Below, one piece after another: positions 17,452 to 25,302 of a stretch of 64,000 nucleotides of DNA. This DNA comes from Sulfurimonas sp. (GTDB taxonomy: Bacteria; Campylobacterota; Campylobacteria; Campylobacterales; Sulfurimonadaceae). Each line of letters opens with the position of its first letter. Position 1 is the stretch's first letter. A program made the translations under genes and the position numbers. The DNA lies in the NCBI RefSeq assembly GCF_041583195.1, contig NZ_JBFHGL010000005.1, forward strand, positions 62,001 through 126,000, given 5' to 3'. Below the pieces are notes generated by a model that made no database searches, was not told where the DNA came from, and saw only the letters and a program-made list of their open reading frames with translations.

Positions 17452-18036
17452 GTGAAAGTAGTTTTAAGTTTTTTAATTGGAATTTTTTTACCTCTTTATC
17501 TAAACGCACAAAGCAGTGATGAAAAGCTGTTGCACGATAAAATGAGTGTGATTTCTAAAAACTTTTTTAACATTTTAAACGATGAGAAAAATGATTCTCA
17601 AATGCGTAGAGATAAAATAATAAAAGAGGTTATACACCTTTTTGACTTTGAACTTATGGCAAGATTGTCATTAGAAAAAAATATAAAAAAATCAATCTCT
17701 CAAGAGGAATATAAAGAGTTTACTGAGATATTTGAAACTTATATCAAAAACTTTTATCTTGATAAACTTGATCTGTTAAAGGGTTCAACTTCGACAATAA
17801 AAGATGTAAAACAAAGCAAAAAAAACCGTATCACCGTTAATGCTTCAGTTGATTCTAAAGAGAGTTCAACTTCGGTTGTATATAAGTTTTACAAAACAAA
17901 ACAGAACAAATGGCTGATCTATGATTTAGAGATCGCTAATGTGAGCATACTAAAAAGTTACCGTGCACAATTTAGCAGTTATCTAAGTGAACACACTTTT
18001 AATGAGTTGTTAATAAAACTTAAAACACAAGCATGA
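17452..18036 (+). CDS. mlaC: MlaC/Ttg2D-family periplasmic lipid carrier
   Basis: 194 residues with a signal peptide (cleavage after LYLNA, about residue 19) and the MlaC fold pattern: helical N-terminal part (LFDFELMARLSL, EFTEIFETYIKNFY) and a beta-rich second half ending WLIYDLEIANVSILKSYRAQF. MlaC ferries phospholipid between outer-membrane MlaA and an inner-membrane partner. The start is GTG, 2 bases after the mlaA stop with AGGGGAATAGTT as ribosome site. It overlaps the MMPL gene by 4 bases (ATGA), so the three are translationally coupled. Confidence 0.88.
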   Translation: MKVVLSFLIGIFLPLYLNAQSSDEKLLHDKMSVISKNFFNILNDEKNDSQMRRDKIIKEVIHLFDFELMARLSLEKNIKKSISQEEYKEFTEIFETYIKNFYLDKLDLLKGSTSTIKDVKQSKKNRITVNASVDSKESSTSVVYKFYKTKQNKWLIYDLEIANVSILKSYRAQFSSYLSEHTFNELLIKLKTQA

Positions 18037-20396
18037 TAAAGAATCTTTACGAAAAAATTATCCTAGGATATCCTAAATATATACTTATTTTTGTATCTCT
18101 ATTTATATCTTTTTTAGCTTATGAAGCATTCAATCTAAAAATTGATGCATCTGCTAAAACACTGCTTTTGGAAAATGATAAAGATCTCGCATACTCCAGA
18201 GAAGTTTATAAAAGATACAAAACACTAGACTTTCTTTTAATAGCTTACACACCAGAAACAGCTTTACTAGATGATATAACCCTTAACAATATCAGAAATA
18301 TATCATCGGATCTAGAAAAAATTCCGCTTGTTGACTCTGTAAATACAATACTAAATATCCCTCTACTTCAATCATCAAACCTATCTTTTGCAGAACTTGC
18401 AAACGGTGCAGTAACTTTAAACGACAAAGGTGTAGATAAAAAAGCTGTTAAACATGAGCTTTTAAACAACCCTTTATATGTTGAAAACTTTGTAAGCAGG
18501 GACTTTAAAACAACTTCAATAATGATCAATTTAAAAGACAACACTTCTAAAGAGATCAATCATAAAACAATACTAGAAGTACGTGCTGTTATGCAAAAAT
18601 ATAAAGCTGATGCAAAAATGTTCCTAGGCGGAGCAAATATGATAGCCGATGATATGATCACCTATGTTAAAAGTGATCTCAAAGAGTATGGTTCAATTGT
18701 TCTTGTTCTATTAATTGTAATTCTATATATAGTTTTTAAAGAGATCAAATGGGTACTTATTCCATTAAGTATTCTTTTTGCATCTATTGTCGCTTCTACA
18801 GGTGTGTTAGGTTTTTTTGGATGGGAAGTTACGGTTGTATCTTCAAACTTTATATCTTTTCAACTCATACTTACAACATCTATTGTTATTCACCTAGTTG
18901 TAAGGTATAGAGAACTTGCTTCAAAAGAGAACGAGCTGATTCAAAAAGATTTAGTTCTAGCAACCGTATCATCTATGGCACAACCTACATTCTTTGCTAT
19001 TTTAACTACAATAGCAGGTTTTTCATCACTAGTCTTTTCAGGAATTTTACCAGTTATAAATCTTGGCTGGATGATGAGTACAAGTTTGGTATTATCATTC
19101 TTTCTTACATATGCAATGTTTGGCTCTATAATGATGTATCTAAAACCATCAAAACCAAATATAACTTTTGAAAAAAAATATGCTATTACACAGCTTCTCT
19201 CAAACATGGTTCAAAAACACTATGTTGCAATATATGTAATGTCTATTTTAATGGTAGTTTTTAGTATTAGCGGTGCATCAAAACTTATAGTTGAAAATAG
19301 CTTTATAAATTACTTTAAATCATCTACCGAGATATACCAAGGGATGAGTATAATTGATCAAAAACTCGGAGGAACTACACCTCTAGATGTAACAATAGAT
19401 CTTATTGAAGATACTCCTCAAGAAGACTCAAGTAATAATATGGGTTCATATGACGATTCACTTGATGAATTTGAAGATGAGTTTAGCAGTGGGGAACAAG
19501 AGAATCAATACTGGTTTACATCAACCAAGATGCAAAAAATAGAAAAGGTCCATGCATATTTGGAGTCTATTCCGGAACTTGGGAAGGTTCTTTCTTTCGG
19601 GACTGTTTTAAGAGTGGGTAAAAGCATAAATGAAAATAAAGAATTAGGTAATTTTGAGCTTGGTCTACTATATAATGAATTCCCAGAAGATTTAAAAAAA
19701 CAGGTTTTAAAACCATATCTTAGTATTGAAGATAATCAAGTACGCTTTAATATACGCATAGTTGATTCTAACCCTGAACTTAGAAGAGATGAACTTTTAA
19801 AGAAAATAAAACATGAACTTCACGAAAAACTAGGAATTAAAAAAGAACATATTCACCTATCAGGGCTAATGCTTTTATACAACAATATGCTTCAGAGCCT
19901 ATTTAATTCTCAAATAGTGACATTAAGCATAATGGTTGTATTTTTATTCTTCATGTTTTGGGCTTTATTTAGATCATTTAGAATAGGACTTGTAGCTATT
20001 ATTGCAAATATAATCCCTATCGGTATAGTATTTGGTTTTATGGGCTGGTTTAATATACCGCTTGACATAATGACGATCACTATCGCTTCTATTAGTATAG
20101 GTATTGCGGTAGATGACACCATTCACTACCTTTATAGATATAGAAATGAATATTCAAAACTGGGAAATTATATAGAAGCTATGCAGACATCACATACAAG
20201 CATTGGTCATGCTATGACATATACTTCACTCGCAATATCTATAGGTTTCTTGGTATTGGTGTTATCCCCGTTTACTCCGACTATATATTTCGGGCTTTTA
20301 ACGGTTGTGGCTATGCTTGTAGCACTTGCTACGGATCTTCTTCTACTTCCAAGGCTTGTTATAAGATTTCATGCCTTTAAAGGTTTATCTTCTTGA
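18033..20396 (+). CDS. RND/MMPL-family transporter, HpnN-like
   Basis: 787 residues with the duplicated RND layout: helix 1, a periplasmic domain (about 35-215), helices 2-6 (about 220-375), helix 7 (about 395), a second periplasmic domain (about 420-615) with an acidic low-complexity insert near 455-490, and helices 8-12 (about 620-785). FFGWEVTVVSSNF and SISIGIAVDDTIHYLYRY are typical of the family, and the membrane aspartates of the latter likely carry protons. Coupling with mlaA and mlaC by ATGA overlap indicates a lipid-export or retrieval role in place of the MlaFEDB ABC complex, which is not in the window. Confidence 0.88.
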   Translation: MIKNLYEKIILGYPKYILIFVSLFISFLAYEAFNLKIDASAKTLLLENDKDLAYSREVYKRYKTLDFLLIAYTPETALLDDITLNNIRNISSDLEKIPLVDSVNTILNIPLLQSSNLSFAELANGAVTLNDKGVDKKAVKHELLNNPLYVENFVSRDFKTTSIMINLKDNTSKEINHKTILEVRAVMQKYKADAKMFLGGANMIADDMITYVKSDLKEYGSIVLVLLIVILYIVFKEIKWVLIPLSILFASIVASTGVLGFFGWEVTVVSSNFISFQLILTTSIVIHLVVRYRELASKENELIQKDLVLATVSSMAQPTFFAILTTIAGFSSLVFSGILPVINLGWMMSTSLVLSFFLTYAMFGSIMMYLKPSKPNITFEKKYAITQLLSNMVQKHYVAIYVMSILMVVFSISGASKLIVENSFINYFKSSTEIYQGMSIIDQKLGGTTPLDVTIDLIEDTPQEDSSNNMGSYDDSLDEFEDEFSSGEQENQYWFTSTKMQKIEKVHAYLESIPELGKVLSFGTVLRVGKSINENKELGNFELGLLYNEFPEDLKKQVLKPYLSIEDNQVRFNIRIVDSNPELRRDELLKKIKHELHEKLGIKKEHIHLSGLMLLYNNMLQSLFNSQIVTLSIMVVFLFFMFWALFRSFRIGLVAIIANIIPIGIVFGFMGWFNIPLDIMTITIASISIGIAVDDTIHYLYRYRNEYSKLGNYIEAMQTSHTSIGHAMTYTSLAISIGFLVLVLSPFTPTIYFGLLTVVAMLVALATDLLLLPRLVIRFHAFKGLSS

Positions 20397-20816
20397 GTTT
20401 AAACCTTTAGTTATTGAATCGTTTATCTCCGATTTATAGTCAGGATTATTTTTAACAAGTTCTTTGTCTAATTTCAAGATCATATCTTTAGTAGCATTTT
20501 TGTGTCTGCATAGAGTAACAAATATTTCCATGTATGCATCAAATTTAGGGTTAATTCTAACCCCTAGCTTTTCTGGAATATTTTTGTGATATTTCAAAAC
20601 CATATCTACAGCTTCGGCAAGTTCTTCCTTTGTCGAAGTACGGTTTCTAATAACATGTCTGATTGAGTCTAAATCTGTTTTCTTTTTCGGTTCTGATGGA
20701 GTAACATACTCTTTTTTAGTTGTTAAATCAACTTTTGGTTTTAGCATTATAAAGATTAATAACCCTAGTATTACAACTAAACCTGCTATTGCTTCTATTA
20801 ATATACTAGCTTCCAT
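20385..20816 (-). CDS. membrane-anchored protein, function unknown
   Basis: 143 residues: one N-terminal helix (about 5-26, IAGLVVILGLLIFIML), a charged linker and a soluble helical C-terminal domain (about 50-143) with regular Lys/Glu-rich helices. No catalytic motif is recognised. The gene converges on the MMPL transporter and overlaps its end by 12 bases. AAAGGCAAC serves as ribosome site. The domain faces the cytoplasm if the N terminus is out. Probably a lineage-specific conserved protein. Confidence 0.68.
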   Translation of the reverse strand: MEASILIEAIAGLVVILGLLIFIMLKPKVDLTTKKEYVTPSEPKKKTDLDSIRHVIRNRTSTKEELAEAVDMVLKYHKNIPEKLGVRINPKFDAYMEIFVTLCRHKNATKDMILKLDKELVKNNPDYKSEINDSITKGLNSRR

Positions 20817-20883
20817 ATGTATGTTGCCTTTTGTTTTTATATCGGCATTATATCTAATTCTATTGAGGTATATTGAAAATTAA

Positions 20884-20971
20884 TGGTGGACAATGAGGGA
20901 TTCGAACCCTCGATAGGTTGCCCTATACTCGCGTTCCAGGCGAGCGCCTTCGACCACTCGGCCAACTGTCC
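20884..20971 (-). tRNA. tRNA-Ser (anticodon GGA)
   Basis: A complete class II tRNA with long variable arm. The 7-bp acceptor stem pairs GGACAGT with ATTGTCC (one G-T); D stem GCC/GGC; anticodon stem CTCGC/GCGAG with loop CTGGAAC, anticodon GGA; T arm GAGGG TTCGAAT CCCTC. The 3' CCA is encoded at 20884-20886. Reads UCC and UCU serine codons. The discriminator base reads as A (20887), where bacterial tRNA-Ser normally has G. Confidence 0.95.
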
Positions 20972-21041
20972 ACTGTAGTGAAAGCGAATTTTACAGTTAT
21001 ATAGCCCAAAAACGACTTAAAAAAGTGGGTGGCAGAATTTT

Positions 21042-21353
21042 TTACATTCTACCTTTGCCCATACCTTGACCTTGCCCCATACCTTTCTTCATACCTTGAC
21101 CCATGCCTTTTTGCATACCTTGACCTTGTCCCATACCTTTTCCTGGTCTAGTATTGAAACGTTCTTTTTGTTCCTGATTCATTGATTTATAACGATTTTG
21201 AAGTTCATAGTGAAGTTCATTTCGCTCTTGTTGAGTCTTAGGCGTCCCTCTAAGTTCTAGTAATTCATCTGTACTCATACTACCATAATTTGCAGCATAT
21301 AAACCCATTGAACTAAACAACATTGCTACTGCAATTAGTTTAAAACTTTTCAT
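21042..21353 (-). CDS. DUF1104 periplasmic protein with Gly-Met-Gln repeat tail
   Basis: 103 residues with a signal peptide (cleavage after GLYA), then NYGSMSTDELLELRGTPKT, the signature region of the DUF1104 family found in Campylobacterota. The last about 35 residues are a low-complexity tail of repeated GMGQGQGM and KGMGQGM units ending GKGRM, rich in Met, Gly, Gln and Lys. Methionine-rich repeats of this kind could bind Cu(I) or other soft metals, but that is inference. The ribosome site AAAGGATTCGTT precedes the ATG. DUF1104 function is not established. Confidence 0.82.
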   Translation of the reverse strand: MKSFKLIAVAMLFSSMGLYAANYGSMSTDELLELRGTPKTQQERNELHYELQNRYKSMNQEQKERFNTRPGKGMGQGQGMQKGMGQGMKKGMGQGQGMGKGRM

Positions 21354-21473
21354 AACGAATCCTTTAAAATAAATTTATATAAGCATTATAACACCTTATT
21401 TCACAATTGCCTTTAAATCTTTTTTTTGTCTCTTTTAGATATCATACGAAAAAAATAAATGGGGAGAGATGGT

Positions 21474-23399
21474 TTGTTAAACTTTACATCTTTTTTAAAA
21501 CTCCTAAAAGAGTCTTTTAGAGATCTATTACCTATTATACTGGTTATATTATTTTTTCAATTGGCAATAATCCAAACAGTACCAGATAACTGGCTAAGTA
21601 CTACTATAGGTCTAACCATAGTCGGTGTAGGTCTAGCTGTATTTTTACTTGGACTAGAAGTTGGAATATTCCCGGTTGGGGAAGGCTTAGCAAGAGATTT
21701 TGCACATAAAGGCTCCACTATATGGATCATCCTTTTTGCCTTTATGATAGGTTTTGGTACTACTATAGCAGAACCTGCACTTGTTGTTATTGCAGATAAA
21801 GCAGCAGCTATAAGTAGTGGTCGTATAGATGCCAATACTCTCCGTACTGTAGTAGCCTTATCTGTTGGTTTTGCTATAGTTCTTGGTGTATGGAGGATTA
21901 TAAAAGGTCATCCTATTCACTATTATATAATAGCCGGATATATCCTTGTTGTAGCATCTACTACGGTCTCTCCACACGAAATAGTCGGTCTTGCATTTGA
22001 TCTCGGTGGTGTGACAACTTCAACAGTAACAGTACCTCTTGTTGCAGCACTTGGTATCGGTTTAGCATCTACAATAAAGGGGCGCAATCCTGTACTTGAT
22101 GGTTTTGGACTGATAGCTTTTGCATCTTTAACTCCAATGATCTTCGTTCAGTTTTACGGTATCTTCGTATACGAATATGTAGAAGCTACAGAGAGTGTAA
22201 AACAAGTAGCTACTCATGTAGCTGAGACATCTGCTGTTTATAACTTATCTGTTGTAAACATATTAAAAGGGATTATGGGTGTTATAGGGGATGTAGCACC
22301 TATTCTTTTAGTTATTCTATTCTTTCAATACATTGTGCTTAAAAAGCCTATTGAGAACTTTAGAAATGTAGTTATAGGCTTTGGTTTAGTTATTATTGGT
22401 CTTGACGCATTTATTGTCGGTTTAGAGATGGGTCTTTTCTCTCTTGGTGAAATGATGGCATTGCAACTTACAGAGAATGATTCACATGTAATAATCTACT
22501 CTTTTGCATTTGCTATAGGTTTTTCAACCACTATGGCGGAGCCGTCACTAACAGCTATTGCAAAAAAAGCTCAACAAATATCTGATGGAAAGATCAACGA
22601 CTTCGTACTACGTATGTTCGTAGCATTAGGAGTTGCTATCGGTATAGCTCTTGGTTCATTTAGAATTGTTCACGGAGGTGACATTGTTTATTATATCTCT
22701 GTGGGTTATATATTTGTTATTGTTTTAACTTTTATTGCTCCAAAATACATAATACCTATTGCATATGACAGTGGCGGGGTTACAACTTCAACAGTTACAG
22801 TTCCACTAGTTGCTGCTCTTGGTTTAGGTCTAGCGACAAATATACCTGGACGTGATCCTCTAATAGATGGTTTTGGACTTATTGCCTTTGCTTCACTTTT
22901 TCCTATGCTAACAGTTATGAGTTATGGTGTTATAACTGAGAAAATCGGTGTCAAAGGTGAACAGGAAAAAGAAGAACTTCATATGGAAGAGCTTCGTCAT
23001 GCACTCGAACATGCAGAAGATATGGGTCTATCAACCGTAAATATTCAAGGTACGGACAAACGCCACTCTTACTCTATGCAGTTCTCTGCCGTACACGTTA
23101 TTGTCCCTCATGATAGAGAAGATGAAGCTGTACTGGCTGCAAAAGAAGCCGGTGCTCGCGGTGTAACAATAATGCAGGCTCATGGAATGGGACTTGATGA
23201 GATGGATAACTTTTATAATCGCTTACACTCTGAAGCTACTGATTCTAACTTAATGTTTATAACACCGACGAGAAATGTAGATACTATTATCAAAAAAGTT
23301 ATGAAAGATCTAGATATTACGGGAAGTGGAGAAGGTATTGCATATTCATACCCTATTACGCATTTAAAAGGTTTAACACTCAAACTTGCAGATCTATAG
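21474..23399 (+). CDS. DUF1538 membrane transporter fused to a PII-like domain
   Basis: About 641 residues. Two homologous DUF1538 membrane units (about 1-240 and 255-500) each contain [34 protein letters not shown] and [18 protein letters not shown]-terminal soluble domain (about 535-641, with [20 protein letters not shown] and [14 protein letters not shown]) is PII-like and so probably binds nucleotide and gates the transporter. In many bacteria the PII-like partner is a separate adjacent gene; here it is fused. Substrate unknown. I choose the TTG at 21474 because GGGGAG sits 7 bases before it; the ATG at 21459 lacks a ribosome site. Confidence 0.82.
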   Translation: MLNFTSFLKLLKESFRDLLPIILVILFFQLAIIQTVPDNWLSTTIGLTIVGVGLAVFLLGLEVGIFPVGEGLARDFAHKGSTIWIILFAFMIGFGTTIAEPALVVIADKAAAISSGRIDANTLRTVVALSVGFAIVLGVWRIIKGHPIHYYIIAGYILVVASTTVSPHEIVGLAFDLGGVTTSTVTVPLVAALGIGLASTIKGRNPVLDGFGLIAFASLTPMIFVQFYGIFVYEYVEATESVKQVATHVAETSAVYNLSVVNILKGIMGVIGDVAPILLVILFFQYIVLKKPIENFRNVVIGFGLVIIGLDAFIVGLEMGLFSLGEMMALQLTENDSHVIIYSFAFAIGFSTTMAEPSLTAIAKKAQQISDGKINDFVLRMFVALGVAIGIALGSFRIVHGGDIVYYISVGYIFVIVLTFIAPKYIIPIAYDSGGVTTSTVTVPLVAALGLGLATNIPGRDPLIDGFGLIAFASLFPMLTVMSYGVITEKIGVKGEQEKEELHMEELRHALEHAEDMGLSTVNIQGTDKRHSYSMQFSAVHVIVPHDREDEAVLAAKEAGARGVTIMQAHGMGLDEMDNFYNRLHSEATDSNLMFITPTRNVDTIIKKVMKDLDITGSGEGIAYSYPITHLKGLTLKLADL

Positions 23400-23405
23400 C
23401 AAAAG

Positions 23406-24047
23406 CTATAGACTGTATGCAAATCTTTCAGGGTCTATATAACACTTGTCTTTTTTTATAAGTATTGACTCATCACCCTTTTTAGCTTTTTTAAAAAACT
23501 CTTTTTCTATCTTTTTACGTTTTTCTTTTTTGTATCCGCTTGATTTTAAAAACTCTTTTAAAGAGACCCAGTTTTCTTCTATGATAGGTTCACTGTGAAC
23601 TTCTAGTGTTTCGATCTCGGCATCAACACTATCTTGTATTTCAGGTTTTGACTCTAACATCAAGTTTGAGGAGATCATGTTAATTATGTTTTTTAACTGT
23701 TCATCTTTTTCTTTATAGATGCTCTCTATCTTCTCACGCTCTTCTATAAGCATTTGCTCTTTTTGATCACGTAAAGAACGAGTTTCATCTTCAAGTTTTT
23801 CAACTTTTTGTTGAAGTTTTGAGTTTTGTTCTTCTAAAAATTCATAATACTTTGTATCAGGGCTGTTTGGTTTTGAGGGTGAAGTTTTTTTAGACTTTGA
23901 AGCGCTTGAAGATTTCTCATCTACATTTACATATTTTTGTCCGCCTACCATTTCACTTGCTAGTGAACCGCGTCTTATTCTATTATGAATCGCCTCTTTA
24001 GAAACTCCGAAAAACTCAGCTGCATCAGCTACACTCATCTTTTTCAT
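23406..24047 (-). CDS. helix-turn-helix DNA-binding protein with coiled coil
   Basis: 213 residues. The N terminus (about 1-45) is an excisionase/MerR-like winged helix-turn-helix (SVADAAEFFGVSKEAIHNRI then GGQKYVNVDE). A Ser/Lys-rich linker (about 45-65) leads to a long coiled coil (about 66-130, LQQKVEKLEDETRSLRDQKE), then an acidic stretch and a basic C-terminal helix-turn-helix-like segment (VSLKEFLKSSGYKKEKRKK). Probably a dimeric DNA-binding or nucleoid protein. It converges on the DUF1538 gene with a 6-base gap and lies 13 bases after yajQ on the same strand, suggesting cotranscription. Confidence 0.72.
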   Translation of the reverse strand: MKKMSVADAAEFFGVSKEAIHNRIRRGSLASEMVGGQKYVNVDEKSSSASKSKKTSPSKPNSPDTKYYEFLEEQNSKLQQKVEKLEDETRSLRDQKEQMLIEEREKIESIYKEKDEQLKNIINMISSNLMLESKPEIQDSVDAEIETLEVHSEPIIEENWVSLKEFLKSSGYKKEKRKKIEKEFFKKAKKGDESILIKKDKCYIDPERFAYSL

Positions 24048-24060
24048 GATAATCTTCCTA

Positions 24061-24558
24061 TTATCTCATATTTTCAAATGTTAGTGGAGCTTCCCACTCG
24101 CCTGACCGAATCTCTCTCATAACTTTCTGCAGATCATCAAGATTTTTACCCTTGACTCTAATGCTGTCACCCTCTATTTGAGCAGTAACTTTGAGTTTTA
24201 ACTTTTTAATATCGGCTGTTATTTTTTTGGCTTCTTTAGACTCTATATAATCTACAACTTTAAAAGTAGCCTTTCTTGTACCACCAGATGCATCTTCAAC
24301 TCTAAGTTCATCTAAAACTTTTGAGCTAAGCCCCTGTTTTAAAAACTTTGATATTACAATGTCTTTTAGTGCATCTAGTTTATTATCACTTGAAGCAACA
24401 AGTATTAAAGCTTTCTCTTTTTCTTTAAAAGTAACTTCGTATGTAGTACCTTTAAAGTCGTATCTGTTTGCTACTTCCCTGTCTACTAAATTGATAGCAT
24501 TTTTAAAATTTTGCAAATCTATTTTTGCCGTTATATCAAACGAGTGTTCCTTCGCCAT
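24061..24558 (-). CDS. YajQ-family cyclic di-GMP-binding protein
   Basis: 165 residues, the usual YajQ length. Starts MAKEHSFDITAKIDLQNFKNAI, which resembles the family's N-terminal segment, with NRYDFKG, and ends REIRSGEWEAPLTFENMR. YajQ proteins form two ferredoxin-like folds; Xanthomonas and Pseudomonas members bind c-di-GMP and modulate transcription, while the E. coli protein was described as binding nucleotide and RNA. It fits the c-di-GMP-rich content of this window. A TATAAT box and the ribosome site AAGGGATTATTGT lie upstream of the ATG. Confidence 0.92.
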   Translation of the reverse strand: MAKEHSFDITAKIDLQNFKNAINLVDREVANRYDFKGTTYEVTFKEKEKALILVASSDNKLDALKDIVISKFLKQGLSSKVLDELRVEDASGGTRKATFKVVDYIESKEAKKITADIKKLKLKVTAQIEGDSIRVKGKNLDDLQKVMREIRSGEWEAPLTFENMR

Positions 24559-24615
24559 ACAATAATCCCTTATAACTGTTTGGATAATTATAACACAACT
24601 AAAAACTTGTTAGTT

Positions 24616-25302
24616 CTAAAAACTGAGTCCTCCGCCAAAATTACCAAAGTTTGGATCCATATATCCGTATTGAGAAGATTTCATTCTAAGTTTTTCGATG
24701 TCGGCTTTGCTTGAAATATCTTGTGGACAAACCATTGTACATTCATTACACAGTGTACAATCCCAAATACCTGTAGATTGTACAGTGTCGATCTTCTCTT
24801 TCACATCGGCATCCCTAACATCACTAACATACTTATAAACACGTGTAAGTGAGAACGGTCCTTTAAATTCACTATTTACTGCATAAACAGGACAAGCACT
24901 ATAACATGAACCACAAAGTATACAGTCACTCTGAACTTCGTTTAGTTTTTCTGCTTCTTCACTAACATCAGGTGTAGTATCACATGAGTTTAACCATGCT
25001 TTACTCTTAGCGTTAAATTCTAAAGCTTTGTCCATATCTACAACAAGATCACGGATAAGTGGTACATTTTTAAGAGGTTCTATAACATCACCGTCTTGAG
25101 GTTTGTATGTACATGCAAGAACTTCTTTTTCATTAGCACGCATTGCACAAGAACCACATACACTACTTCTGCATCCACTACTGTATGTAAGAGTCGGATC
25201 TACTTTTGTTTTAATAAAGTTGAGAACTTCTAAAAGTGTTGAACCCTCTTGGCTAGCCACATCATACTCTACCAATTCTTCTCTTTGTATTTTTATCTTC
25301 AT
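24616..25302 (-). CDS. sdhB: fumarate reductase/succinate dehydrogenase iron-sulfur subunit
   Basis: 228 residues with three cluster motifs: [2Fe-2S] CRSSVCGSCAMR with a later Cys, [4Fe-4S] CILCGSCYSACP, and a third motif CTLCNECTMVCP. In E. coli-type enzymes the third motif lacks the second Cys and holds [3Fe-4S]; the extra Cys here predicts a [4Fe-4S] cluster, as in non-classical (type E) and archaeal enzymes. It overlaps sdhA by 4 bases (ATGA). No cytochrome b or CCG-domain anchor gene follows; yajQ is next. The complex is probably soluble or uses an anchor encoded elsewhere. Transfers electrons to the flavin subunit. Confidence 0.9.
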   Translation of the reverse strand: MKIKIQREELVEYDVASQEGSTLLEVLNFIKTKVDPTLTYSSGCRSSVCGSCAMRANEKEVLACTYKPQDGDVIEPLKNVPLIRDLVVDMDKALEFNAKSKAWLNSCDTTPDVSEEAEKLNEVQSDCILCGSCYSACPVYAVNSEFKGPFSLTRVYKYVSDVRDADVKEKIDTVQSTGIWDCTLCNECTMVCPQDISSKADIEKLRMKSSQYGYMDPNFGNFGGGLSF

